In this document: one piece after another, positions 51,913 through 60,811 of the stretch
Position numbering within the stretch: the stretch's first letter is position 1
Layout of the letters: every line of letters starts with the position of its first letter
Source of the DNA: Fidelibacterota bacterium
GTDB taxonomy: Bacteria; Fidelibacterota; UBA8477; JABMPR01
Assembly: GCA_016844945.1 (NCBI GenBank)
Contig: JAERTJ010000189.1
Location: forward strand, 1 to 64,000
DNA: 64,000 nt
Reading direction: 5' to 3'
Notes under the pieces: generated by a model
Told to the model about the DNA's origin: nothing
Database searches by the model: none
What the model saw: only the letters and a program-made list of their open reading frames with translations
Translations under genes and position numbers: made by a program

Positions 51913-53487
51913 TCACTTATATTTATCTGCACGCATATAGTAAATATAGGCTTCATTAGACTTTCCAAGATACTCTAAAACATCCCCCATGTGCATTAAA
52001 ACCTCAGCATTTTCCGGGTTGATTTCAAGTGAGCGGTCTATGAATTCCCGGGCTAGCTGAACGTGACCTAATTTAAAGTATATCCAACCTGCCGTATCCA
52101 GATAGGGTGCATTATGAGGATTGATGACCAGCGCTCGCTCTACAAATTCTGCCGCCATTCTCAGCGTATCTACACTGACCTCTCCCTGGGTGATGAGATA
52201 GGCATAATTGTTTAGAGCCAGATCATCCTCCATATCGATTTCAATCAACTGGAGGTAGGTGTCTAAAACCTCTTGTCTGCGTCCTGCCATTTCAAGCGTG
52301 TTCGCAATCATGTGCAAGGTCTGCTGGTCGTTGGGTCGAAGTTTTAAGGCGGAGCGTTGTGCATTCAGCGCAGCTTCATAATTGGTGGAATCACCTTTCT
52401 GTACAGCGATATCATGGAGAATGCTCCCCAGCAATCTATGCAGAAAAAAGTCATCCGGGAAGGCAGGCAAATAGCCCTCTAACAGAGATCGTGCCTGCTC
52501 TATATCATCAACATCCAGATAGGTCCAGACCAGCATGGAAACTGCATTTGCCAGTTCGGGGTGAATCTCAAGTATTTCCTGAAGGAGTGAACGAGCCGTT
52601 GTCGATTCACCTGCATCAATGAGCAGTTGACTGAGCTTGAGTTTTAACTCCCAGGTGTCTGGATATTCCTCGACAACTTGAGTCAGGTGGTCGATGGCAG
52701 CCATTTCGCCGTGCATGACCTTTACCAGGTCTGTTTTCATACTTTGGAGATCCATGGAATAAGGCGCAACTTCGATGAGTGAATCCATGAGTGCTTCTGC
52801 ATCAAAAAAGCGGTTCATGCCCAGAAACAGTCTGATCTGTCTGCCAACAAGATCCGTTTTAGTTGGCATGCGTTTGATCAACTTGCTGTATAAATCGGTG
52901 ATCCGATTATAGTCATTTGCCGCTAAATAGATGGCTTCTGCCCGTTGCAATGCAGCCACTCGGTCTGTATCTAGCTCCCACAACTTTATCAGGAATTCCG
53001 CTTCGCGGATGGTATCCCCAAGCGCATGGTGGATTTGAGCAGTTTGCAGAATGGCATAGTCATTATTGTATTCAATATCCAGAACCCGCTCAAAATACTT
53101 CAGCGCTTCCTTATGATTGCGGGAGAATTGCTCAATCTCGCCCAGAAGTTCCAGCGCTTCTACCTTCCTGGGTTTTAGTTCAATCACTTTTAGAAGAGAT
53201 TGTCTTGCCAGCTCCTGTTTCTCTGACTGGAGATACAATCGAGCCAGGGAAAAGTGTATATCAACTGCTTCAGGGTCAAATGAAATAGCTCGCCTGTATG
53301 CAGTAATTGCTTGTTCGTATTCACCAGCAGATTCCAGATCCATACCATCCATAAAGGCATCAATCGCCCTGGTGTCATAGGTCCGAAGCGAATCACTGGC
53401 CTGCACATATGACAGGACAAGGATCATCGAAAGGATGGAAAGGAGGCAGCGCATCAGCTTGTGAGACATTGGACTAGGCGCTCTCAT
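51913..53487 (-). CDS. Exported TPR-repeat protein
   Basis: The 524 residues have an N-terminal signal peptide (LMRCLLSILSMILVLSYVQA, cleavage near 30) and then about 12 TPR units, e.g. AITAYRRAISFDPEAVDIHF, ALKYFERVLDIEYNNDYAIL and, near the end, AREFIDRSLEINPENAEVLM. Proteins of this type in FCB bacteria act as periplasmic scaffolds, with no enzymatic site. It overlaps the NhaC gene by 14 bases and precedes the polyprenyl GT, at the border of the glycan locus. Confidence 0.85.
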   Translation of the reverse strand: MRAPSPMSHKLMRCLLSILSMILVLSYVQASDSLRTYDTRAIDAFMDGMDLESAGEYEQAITAYRRAISFDPEAVDIHFSLARLYLQSEKQELARQSLLKVIELKPRKVEALELLGEIEQFSRNHKEALKYFERVLDIEYNNDYAILQTAQIHHALGDTIREAEFLIKLWELDTDRVAALQRAEAIYLAANDYNRITDLYSKLIKRMPTKTDLVGRQIRLFLGMNRFFDAEALMDSLIEVAPYSMDLQSMKTDLVKVMHGEMAAIDHLTQVVEEYPDTWELKLKLSQLLIDAGESTTARSLLQEILEIHPELANAVSMLVWTYLDVDDIEQARSLLEGYLPAFPDDFFLHRLLGSILHDIAVQKGDSTNYEAALNAQRSALKLRPNDQQTLHMIANTLEMAGRRQEVLDTYLQLIEIDMEDDLALNNYAYLITQGEVSVDTLRMAAEFVERALVINPHNAPYLDTAGWIYFKLGHVQLAREFIDRSLEINPENAEVLMHMGDVLEYLGKSNEAYIYYMRADKYK

Positions 53488-55366
53488 CTCCTGCAGCTGT
53501 AACTGGTACTTTAGGAAGTGGTTTGCCGTAGAATCTTAGAATCAGATAAAGTGTGCCGATACTCAATGCGTACAGGAATATACCTGTGATGTAGCCGGGA
53601 TTGGAAATCAAACCAAGAGGAAGGAATCCAAACAAAACGGCTACCCCTCCAACGGTGAGTGCGTAAGGCAGTTGGGTCTGAACATGGTCTACATTGTCTG
53701 CCCCACTAGCCAGTGAGGATAGAATGGTAGTATCAGATATTGGAGAGCAATGATCGCCAAAAGTTGCACCACTGATAATTGCTGAGAATGTTGCCCAAAA
53801 CATCACGTTATGAACATCACCTGACAATTGGATTGAAAGTGGAACGATAAGAGGGATCAGAATGGACATGGTGCCATAGGATGTCCCTGTTGCAAAACTT
53901 ATGAGCGCTGCAATAAGAAAGGTCAGGGCAGGTAGTAAACCTGGTGAGATCCAATCACGGGTGTAATGTACGATAAAATCTGCGGTATGAATGTCTGTAC
54001 AAACTGCTCCGAGACTCCATGCAAGGATCAATATTATAACGGCTAGAAACATGGTTCTTGCACCTTCGAACCAGCTTTCAAGTGCTGCTTTGAGTGTGAG
54101 CAGCTTCTGTCCTAAAGCCATGATTATAGCAAGGACTGTTGCTATGTAGGCTGCCCAGAGGAGCGCTTGACTAGAATTGGTGCCATCCATGATAATTAGT
54201 ATTTTCTGAAGGAAGCTGGTATCCTCGGGGAAAGCGGCTGGCATACCCGTTATAACCATTCCAACCATGGTCATCACAATAACAGTCAGTACTGGAACCA
54301 CGGCATTATACCAACGGTGAGGGATGTCATCAGGAATAGCATTTCGCAGCAATGAATCATCTGACAATGGTTTAGCATCGGGTCTTAATACAGCACCAGT
54401 TGTAATCACCCGGTGCTCTGCATTATACATGGGTCCGTACTCACGCTGTGATACAGCATTCATAAACACGAAAATGATAGCCAGGATTGCATAATAGCTA
54501 AAAGGAATGGAAAGCAGGAAGATGAGATAAGCATTAGTATGGATACCCAGTATTTGGAGTTGACCATCCAACAGGGACATGGCGAATACAATCCAGGTAC
54601 TGATTAGCCCAACACTAGCCACGGGAGCTGCAGTTGAATCAACAATGTAACTGAGCTTCTCCCTACTGACTCTCAATTTGTCTGTAAAGGGTCGCATTGT
54701 ATTACCAACCAGCAGACTGTTGGCGTAGTCATCGAAAAAGATGAAGAGTCCCATAGCAGATGTGGCGACTTGTCCACGAACCCGAGTTTTGGCAAAGCGG
54801 GCGGCAATGGATACAATACCAGCCAGGCCGCCATTCTTCTGAATAATCCCGATTAATCCTCCAAACCCAAAGGTAAAGAGCAAAATGGTAGCATGACCGG
54901 AGTCAGCAATCGTGTGGACGATATAGCCATCTAGTGATTTAAGAAAGCCATCAATTGGGTTGTACTTTAGCATAATGGTAACACCAACCCAGATGCCAGC
55001 GAATAAGGAGATCAGCATCTCTTTTGTCAGGAGAGCAAGAATAATAGCAATGAGAGGTGGCAGGATGCTTAACCAACCGGGGATTGAAGCGACATCCTGA
55101 CTTTGAATGCTTCCATCAAGCCGTGAAAACTCAAGGGTGGTCTTCCCTTTGATAATGACATCAGAGCTTCCTTCCGGAGTCGTTAACATGATGGGGGCTC
55201 CAGCAAACCCATACACCATGGTAGGAGTTTCGGGAGTGGCATCAGAAAACCCGGTCCAGTGTAACTCAAATGGAACACTTGATAGAATAATGGGTGGTAG
55301 CTCGATACTTTGAGCGATACTATGAGTTGGAGCGAAAAACAGAAAGATAATTGAGACGAAAAGCAA
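53474..55366 (-). CDS. NhaC-family Na+/H+ antiporter with N-terminal exported domain
   Basis: From about residue 93 the protein is a regular NhaC antiporter with some 11-12 helices: GWLSILPPLIAIILALLTKE, the ion-path FIFFDDYANSLLVGNTMRP, DSTAAPVASVGLISTWIVF and the family's FATGTSYGTMSILIPL. The first 90 residues are a signal peptide (to about 19) and a beta-rich segment (VPFELHWTGFSDATPETPTM) that should sit outside. This extra domain occurs in some FCB and marine NhaC proteins. The start is TTG 55366 with a poor ribosome-binding site, 11 bases after the cyclase stop; coupling is likely. Confidence 0.85.
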   Translation of the reverse strand: MLFVSIIFLFFAPTHSIAQSIELPPIILSSVPFELHWTGFSDATPETPTMVYGFAGAPIMLTTPEGSSDVIIKGKTTLEFSRLDGSIQSQDVASIPGWLSILPPLIAIILALLTKEMLISLFAGIWVGVTIMLKYNPIDGFLKSLDGYIVHTIADSGHATILLFTFGFGGLIGIIQKNGGLAGIVSIAARFAKTRVRGQVATSAMGLFIFFDDYANSLLVGNTMRPFTDKLRVSREKLSYIVDSTAAPVASVGLISTWIVFAMSLLDGQLQILGIHTNAYLIFLLSIPFSYYAILAIIFVFMNAVSQREYGPMYNAEHRVITTGAVLRPDAKPLSDDSLLRNAIPDDIPHRWYNAVVPVLTVIVMTMVGMVITGMPAAFPEDTSFLQKILIIMDGTNSSQALLWAAYIATVLAIIMALGQKLLTLKAALESWFEGARTMFLAVIILILAWSLGAVCTDIHTADFIVHYTRDWISPGLLPALTFLIAALISFATGTSYGTMSILIPLIVPLSIQLSGDVHNVMFWATFSAIISGATFGDHCSPISDTTILSSLASGADNVDHVQTQLPYALTVGGVAVLFGFLPLGLISNPGYITGIFLYALSIGTLYLILRFYGKPLPKVPVTAAGDESA

Positions 55367-55377
55367 CGTGAACTTGT

Positions 55378-56892
55378 TTAAGCGCGTGATTTGGGCACCA
55401 TCCCTTTCTCATATTTGACGACTTGATCACCACCTCGACGCTTGGCGGTGTACATGGCAGCATCTGCAGACTGTATCAGCTCTGACATGGATTCACCATC
55501 TCTTGGAAACTCAGATAAGCCAATACTGATTCTGCTTTCAACACTAATTTCATTCATTTCAAACTGATGCTCCCGTACGGCATCACAAATTCTGCGGGCA
55601 CTTGCCATACAGGCTTCAGCATCTGTATTTACCATGATCACTACGAATTCCTCGCCCCCATAGCGTCCAGGGATATCACTGGTCCGAATTGAGTCACGAA
55701 CAATTTGAGAGATTTCCCTTAGTACAAAATCACCCATGAGATGACCATAGGTGTCATTGACTAATTTGAATTTGTCAATATCCAGGAAGAGTACAACAAG
55801 AGAGTTCTGGTATCGACCAGCTCGTGCAAGTTCCTCCTCAAAACGTTGTTTGAGTGCACGCAGGTTATACAAGTGAGTCAGTGTGTCAATCGTTGCATAA
55901 TTATTCAAACGTTCATAGAGACTAAAACGGGTAAGTGCTGCCCCGAGACTCTGGCTGATCATTTCGAAAATAGATAACTCACTCTGTTTCACGGGATACT
56001 CATCCCTGGATTCCAAGACGAGGACCCCAGGACCGTTCTTTACCTTGGAGAGAGGAAATCCGATAACCTGCTTATATGGATAGTCTTGATAGTCACCTGT
56101 ATGATAGATACCCTCAGGTTTGCTTTCATGGCTGTCCTTGAAAACGAAGTATTGTCCCGTGATAATTGACCGGCTCACCAATGAGTTAAATACAGGATAA
56201 CTCATTCCCTGCTGAAGACCCGTCTCATCACCTTCGATGGAATCTATGGCAAAATATTCTGGTGTATTTTCAGGATGGAGGACCAGGACGGCTCTGTCGA
56301 ACTGGATGAAATATTTACCAAACCGGGAGATCTCATACAGAAAATCTGTTTTGGTCGCAGCGATGTTTAAATGCGTATTCACCTCAAGCATGACGGATAG
56401 ATGATCACTCCGTCCTTTGTATTGTTCCAGTAAATTTGAGGTTACCGAGTTCGCACCGATGCTCGAGGCGACATGATTGAAAACATCAAGATTAATTGTC
56501 TCAGTGGATAGAGATTCAGGCAAAATTGAAAGTATAAATCCCGAGATATCCCCTGATTCCCCAATAGGAGATAGAATGGAGTGTTGGGACCATTTATCGG
56601 GATCCTGAGAAAATATGGCTGCATTCTCCTGATTCAGGATCAAGATACTGTCCGTACTGGAGTTTGCTTGTATCTCCTTGATGGCTGGAACTTCAGGGAG
56701 AATTGACTCAAACACATGAGATTCATTTGTGGGCAGATCCTGGAGGAGAAAAGTCTGGTCCGAGTCCTTAACAAATAGATATGCGTTAAGTTCGGGGTAA
56801 ACTGAGTACAGAATGTCGATCAGATGTCTCACCTGTGTCTTAAAAAATGGTTTGGTCTCCAGGTTCACTAAATCAATATCTGTAAGTGCCAT
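55378..56892 (-). CDS. GAF-GGDEF diguanylate cyclase
   Basis: The 504-residue protein has no membrane helix. Two sensory segments come first (about 10-150 and a GAF-like domain about 160-330, ISRFGKYFIQFDRAVLVLH), then the GGDEF domain from about 340. Its active site is RYGGEEF, preceded at the standard five-residue distance by an RxxD inhibitory site (RTSD), so product feedback is expected. DKFKLVNDTYGHLMGDFVL and ADAAMYTAKRRGGDQVV are typical. It makes c-di-GMP; no EAL or PilZ gene is in the window. Surface-glycan control is a plausible target. Confidence 0.92.
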   Translation of the reverse strand: MALTDIDLVNLETKPFFKTQVRHLIDILYSVYPELNAYLFVKDSDQTFLLQDLPTNESHVFESILPEVPAIKEIQANSSTDSILILNQENAAIFSQDPDKWSQHSILSPIGESGDISGFILSILPESLSTETINLDVFNHVASSIGANSVTSNLLEQYKGRSDHLSVMLEVNTHLNIAATKTDFLYEISRFGKYFIQFDRAVLVLHPENTPEYFAIDSIEGDETGLQQGMSYPVFNSLVSRSIITGQYFVFKDSHESKPEGIYHTGDYQDYPYKQVIGFPLSKVKNGPGVLVLESRDEYPVKQSELSIFEMISQSLGAALTRFSLYERLNNYATIDTLTHLYNLRALKQRFEEELARAGRYQNSLVVLFLDIDKFKLVNDTYGHLMGDFVLREISQIVRDSIRTSDIPGRYGGEEFVVIMVNTDAEACMASARRICDAVREHQFEMNEISVESRISIGLSEFPRDGESMSELIQSADAAMYTAKRRGGDQVVKYEKGMVPKSRA

Positions 56893-57007
56893 GATGGAAT
56901 CTTTCCCTACTTGACTTTATGCAGCATTCTGCTCTATGAGATGCCTACTCTGAAATTCGTTATAATACGTCAATTCAGATGATTTACGCTATAGAGTTAA
57001 AGTTAAA

Positions 57008-57041
57008 ATGAGGAGTACCAAAATCAATTGATACTCCTCAT
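57008..57041 (-). terminator. Terminator of the sigma/anti-sigma operon
   Basis: ATGAGGAGTA (57008-57017) pairs with TACTCCTCAT (57032-57041), extended by one more pair after a mismatch, around a 14-base loop. On the minus strand it is followed by TTTTAACTTTAA. It lies 55 bases past the anti-sigma gene stop. Confidence 0.8.
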
Positions 57042-57095
57042 TCTTATAGGAATAAATAAGTCTGGATATTGCTCATAAATGAGCGTGGAAGATTG

Positions 57096-57626
57096 CTATT
57101 TGGTATCGCTTACAAGTTGTAGGGATTGGTTGTTTGAATTGATGGGTGTTGACCTGACCTGCAGCGAATCTTCGGATTCTGTCAGGCTACTATCTGTGGC
57201 TTCTGCCAGGGATTCCTGTTGAGTATTCTCAGTGTTTTGTTCACCAGTAAATCCGCGAGGACCATTGGGATTCATAGGGGCAATAGGATCAATTAACATG
57301 TTTAAACCAATGGCAACAACAAGTCCAGCAGCGATGGCATAACCAGCCACGCGCATATAGGAAGATTTGTAAAATTTTTGGAGGGGTGTTACACTATTCA
57401 GGGATTCAACCCTGCTCATAAGATTGGCTGTAAAGTCTGGGGATGCTTGTTTCTTTGGGAGTGATTGAAGATTTGTTAATACGTCTGATAATTCTTTAAA
57501 GACATGTTGACATGGAGAACAGGAAGCTAGATGTGCCTCTACCCTGGCTTTGATTTCAGTTGAAAGTGAGCCCTCCTGATAATCTGTATATTGCTCACAA
57601 ATATAAATACATTCGTTATTCTGCAT
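57096..57626 (-). CDS. Anti-sigma factor with zinc-finger domain
   Basis: The 176 residues begin with a zf-HC2/ZAS domain: C6 (MQNNECIYICEQY) and HLASCSPCQHVF give the H-x3-C-x2-C zinc site. A single helix follows (about 93-113, AGYAIAAGLVVAIGLNMLI), then a Ser/Gln/Thr-rich exported tail (about 120-176). It should bind the ECF sigma factor encoded 52 bases upstream and release it on an envelope signal. The periplasmic part has no recognisable sensor domain. Confidence 0.87.
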   Translation of the reverse strand: MQNNECIYICEQYTDYQEGSLSTEIKARVEAHLASCSPCQHVFKELSDVLTNLQSLPKKQASPDFTANLMSRVESLNSVTPLQKFYKSSYMRVAGYAIAAGLVVAIGLNMLIDPIAPMNPNGPRGFTGEQNTENTQQESLAEATDSSLTESEDSLQVRSTPINSNNQSLQLVSDTK

Positions 57627-57678
57627 TTCTGTTCTTCCTCGATGTGGTGTCTAAACGCTAGCTTATTTGACTATTGAA

Positions 57679-58254
57679 TTACTCCTTCAGATAGCTCAAA
57701 GTTTCTTGCAATTTCAAACGTGCTCTATTTACACGCGATTTGACAGTGCCCATTGGGATGTCGAGTATTGTACTTATATCTTCGTATGAAAGTTCCTGAA
57801 TATCTCTCAGAATTATTATTGTTTTAAAGGGCTCTGCAAGCTGCTTGATTGCCTTCATGATTTCCTGACCTGCATAGGTATTAAAAACAATACCTTCCGT
57901 ATCTTTATCAGGGTCCACAGGGGTAAACTCATTGTCCTCAAAAGACATTTCGCTCATGGTATATGTTTTACGTCGTTTCTTCTTTCGTAACTCAGAACGA
58001 GCCAGGTTTCCTGCGATGGTATAGATCCAGGTAGAAAATTTGGCAATTTCCCGATAGGCATGTTTATTTTTGTACACTTTGAGAAAGGTTTCCTGAACCA
58101 AATCCTCAGCATCTGTCATATCATGCAAAAACCGGTAGACAAAATTTACAAGTCTATCTTTATACCGATCAACCAATTCAACAAAGGCGCGATCATCATC
58201 AGCTTGGAATTCTGCGATGAGTTGTTCATCTGTTTTTATCTGATTTTCACTCAT
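57679..58254 (-). CDS. ECF-type RNA polymerase sigma factor
   Basis: The 191 residues contain region 2 (FVELVDRYKDRLVNFVYRF with TDAEDLVQETFLKVYK and FSTWIYTIAGNLARSELRKK) and region 4 (LPEPFK-type linker here LAEPFKTIIILRDIQ, then SYEDISTILDIPMGTVKSR). This is the sigma-E/SigW-like ECF group. The linker between regions is acidic (FEDNEFTPVDPDKDTEG). It is cotranscribed with its anti-sigma. The regulon is unknown; neighbouring holA ends one base before its start. Confidence 0.92.
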   Translation of the reverse strand: MSENQIKTDEQLIAEFQADDDRAFVELVDRYKDRLVNFVYRFLHDMTDAEDLVQETFLKVYKNKHAYREIAKFSTWIYTIAGNLARSELRKKKRRKTYTMSEMSFEDNEFTPVDPDKDTEGIVFNTYAGQEIMKAIKQLAEPFKTIIILRDIQELSYEDISTILDIPMGTVKSRVNRARLKLQETLSYLKE

Positions 58255-58255
58255 T

Positions 58256-59254
58256 TTATACGACTTTCGATACCCATTCAGTCAGGGCAGTTAAAGTGTT
58301 CATCGAGCCTAATCTAAACCTGATATCAATATCAGCCAGATCACAGGTGGCTATCTGCAATTCACTCATTGTATAGTTTTTAGAGAATGCACCCAGCTTG
58401 CTCAAGAAATACCAGGAAGTTGCTCCCTGACTAATCGTTTTCCTGGCCTCAGGCGGTTCTCTGAGAGCCATTAGTTGTATCAGGCAATTGTATAACATTG
58501 CCACGAGAAAGGGTAATCCTTCTTTGCCCTGGTGGTCAATTTCTACAAGAGTTTGAATGGCCATTACACGATCTCGATTGAATATGGCATCTATAAATTG
58601 TGAGACTTGTGCATTTTCTATGGCACCTGCAACACGATCAACCATAGCCCGGTCAATGGCTTGATTGGTATCATCTAAGAATAGAGAAATTTTTTCAAGT
58701 TCATTGTCGATGATGGCAAGTTCGCTACTGCTCAACTCAATAAGTCTGTAGATTGCCCCTTCATCTATCTGAAGTTTGCGTTCCTGGACCATCTCCTTGA
58801 CAATTCTGGGAATGACCACAATTTCTGGACTACCCATTGGGACGACCTGAGCCGCACTTTGCATGGCATCAAGCCACTTTGCCTTACGGAAATCAGAAAT
58901 AGAATAATGTACCAACACATGAGTATCAGGTGGAAGATTACTCAGCATTTCAGCTAATTTTGTTTTAACTGCATTCCCCGTATCCTGTATCTCATGTAGC
59001 ATGATGAGGTTTGCAGATGAAAACAATCCACCTCCCCCCAGGAGAGAGGTCACGTCACTGGTGGCCTTAAGGTCATTCCCCCATCGCTGCACAAGATTTC
59101 CATTAGTCCCATATTGTTTCGAAAAACTATCCTGTAGGCTGGTAATAAATCTGCGATACAGATAATAGTCAGAACCCATGGCGAAATATAGAGGAGCTGC
59201 ACCCCCGTTTTGGAGGGCGGAAACTATCTGGGAATAAGAAAGCTTGGCAGGCAT
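58256..59254 (-). CDS. holA: DNA polymerase III delta subunit
   Basis: HolA opens the sliding clamp within the clamp loader. The 332 residues are divergent but show the family layout: the N-terminal AAA-like part with PLYFAMGSDYYLYRRFITSL and LLGGGGLFSSANLIMLHEI, a middle domain with ELSSSELAIIDNELEKISLF, and the C-terminal collar helices with VAMLYNCLIQLMALRE. The P-loop is missing, as usual for delta. It lies one base after uppP's end. Confidence 0.87.
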   Translation of the reverse strand: MPAKLSYSQIVSALQNGGAAPLYFAMGSDYYLYRRFITSLQDSFSKQYGTNGNLVQRWGNDLKATSDVTSLLGGGGLFSSANLIMLHEIQDTGNAVKTKLAEMLSNLPPDTHVLVHYSISDFRKAKWLDAMQSAAQVVPMGSPEIVVIPRIVKEMVQERKLQIDEGAIYRLIELSSSELAIIDNELEKISLFLDDTNQAIDRAMVDRVAGAIENAQVSQFIDAIFNRDRVMAIQTLVEIDHQGKEGLPFLVAMLYNCLIQLMALREPPEARKTISQGATSWYFLSKLGAFSKNYTMSELQIATCDLADIDIRFRLGSMNTLTALTEWVSKVV

Positions 59255-59255
59255 A

Positions 59256-60071
59256 CTAGAAATAGAATAATCCTATAATAGCAATAGTGAAACAATACCA
59301 GGCGAAGTAGTGAAACTTGCCCTTTCTCAACAGTTGAAGCAACCATTTCAGACTGAGTATTCCAACACCAAAGGAAACTACCAGACCTACGCCGAGAACG
59401 AAATATTCAGCTGAGGATATTCCGACCTCTAAAAGATCAATAAATTCAAGAGCCGTGGCGGCTACGATTAGTGGGAGGACCATAATGAAGCTAAAACGGG
59501 CAGCCTGTTCCTGTTTGATGCCAAGTGCCAGAGCCATGGTAATAGTTGACCCGGATCTAGATATTCCAGGCAGGAGAGCCAGGGCTTGAGCCAGACCAAT
59601 AAGTATGGCTTGTTTCAGATTAATCGGGTTATCTGATTTTGAATAAAACCTGGTCGAAAATAGCATACATCCGGTGAGTATAAGCGCTATACTAACCATA
59701 AACGGTTGTGAAAATAAATCACTGATTTGATCTCTCAGAAATAGACCTGTTATTCCTGCAGGAAACATGGAAACAATCATAAGGATAGATAACTTAAATT
59801 CTGGATTTGTAGCGTAATCTGTGGCCCAACTGCCAGGATGTATCACGCGGGAAGCAAACACACCAAACAAATTCACGATGTCCTGCCAGAAAATCACCAG
59901 GACGGCCAGGAAAGTTCCGAGGTGAACAACCAGCTCAAATGCAATGCTGTTACCAAATGCTTCTGACCCAAGAAGTGCTTCTCCCAAGACCAGATGCCCA
60001 GAGCTGGAAACGGGTAAAAATTCTGTTAAACCCTGGATAACCGCCAGTATTGCTGCGCTTAAAACGCTCAT
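59256..60071 (-). CDS. uppP: Undecaprenyl-diphosphatase UppP (BacA)
   Basis: UppP dephosphorylates undecaprenyl pyrophosphate to recycle the lipid carrier for peptidoglycan and surface glycans. The 271-residue membrane protein has both signatures: QGLTEFLPVSSSGHLVLGE (13-31) with the catalytic Glu/His and LLPGISRSGSTITMALALG (about 158-176) with Arg/Ser. It overlaps pgeF by four bases. Its product is needed by the glycan locus a few kb away as well as by the cell wall. Confidence 0.94.
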   Translation of the reverse strand: MSVLSAAILAVIQGLTEFLPVSSSGHLVLGEALLGSEAFGNSIAFELVVHLGTFLAVLVIFWQDIVNLFGVFASRVIHPGSWATDYATNPEFKLSILMIVSMFPAGITGLFLRDQISDLFSQPFMVSIALILTGCMLFSTRFYSKSDNPINLKQAILIGLAQALALLPGISRSGSTITMALALGIKQEQAARFSFIMVLPLIVAATALEFIDLLEVGISSAEYFVLGVGLVVSFGVGILSLKWLLQLLRKGKFHYFAWYCFTIAIIGLFYF

Positions 60072-60811
60072 TTCCTTATTCCTATGACTGACATCATCCG
60101 TCCTGTTACTCCCTTATCTCTACGGTGAGAAAAAAATAAATCTTCATCAGCTTTGCTGCAATATGGTAATATTTCAATCTGATCTTCAGGAATGCCCTGT
60201 CTAACGGCTGCATCAAATAAAAAGCGATTATTGTCAAATGTAAACTTATTGGATCCTTGTCTACTGCTCAAGTACTTAGCAGAAAACTTGTCTCTAAATT
60301 CCGGTCCTACCTCAAAATTATCTCGGGATAACCCTGGACCAATAGCAACATTCAGAGAAAGGGTGTTCACCTTGAACTCACGCTTCATTTTTTCAATTGT
60401 CCTGCCCAATATATTCAGCTCTGATCCCTGCCATCCTGAATGAACAGCTGCCACAAGTGGGTGGTCAGTTGACCAGATCAGAACCGGTGAACAGTCAGCG
60501 GTTAAAACCCGGAGATAAACATTCCTAACAGTAGTGATCAATGCATCCGTCTGGGTATAATCCCCTGGTGAGGTGACAGTTTCAATACCGTCCCTACTCA
60601 CCTGCACTCCCTGGGCGAGACGATCACTCGAAGTCCCAAGTTCCTTAAGAAATAAATCGCGATTGGCGGATACATTTTCCAGGGTATCACCCCTGGAGGT
60701 GGACATATTCAGACTGTCAAATGGTGCCAGGCTTATGCCCCCCTGTCGCGTTGAAAATCCCAGTGATAGGTAACCAGGAATAAGCAGTTTTTGCGGTCGT
60801 AGAACCTTTAT
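60068..60811 (-). CDS. pgeF: Laccase-domain protein PgeF (YfiH); start codon not canonical
   Basis: The family hydrolyses mis-built UDP-MurNAc-L-Ser in E. coli (PgeF) and has purine nucleoside activities. The metal/active-site blocks are VLTADCSPVLIWS (Cys), AAVHSGWQGSELN (His), GPGLSRDNFEVG and SHRRDKGVTGRMMS. The first standard start, ATG 60706, would delete conserved N-terminal sequence: upstream codons read LIPGYLSLGFSTRQGGISLA and FDSLN, the family's start block. They contain no ATG/GTG/TTG back to a TAG. GGAGGA (60815-60820) stands before ATA 60811 and GTT 60805, so translation may begin there on a non-standard codon. It overlaps the LpoA-like gene and uppP. Confidence 0.78.
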   Translation of the reverse strand: MKVLRPQKLLIPGYLSLGFSTRQGGISLAPFDSLNMSTSRGDTLENVSANRDLFLKELGTSSDRLAQGVQVSRDGIETVTSPGDYTQTDALITTVRNVYLRVLTADCSPVLIWSTDHPLVAAVHSGWQGSELNILGRTIEKMKREFKVNTLSLNVAIGPGLSRDNFEVGPEFRDKFSAKYLSSRQGSNKFTFDNNRFLFDAAVRQGIPEDQIEILPYCSKADEDLFFSHRRDKGVTGRMMSVIGIRK

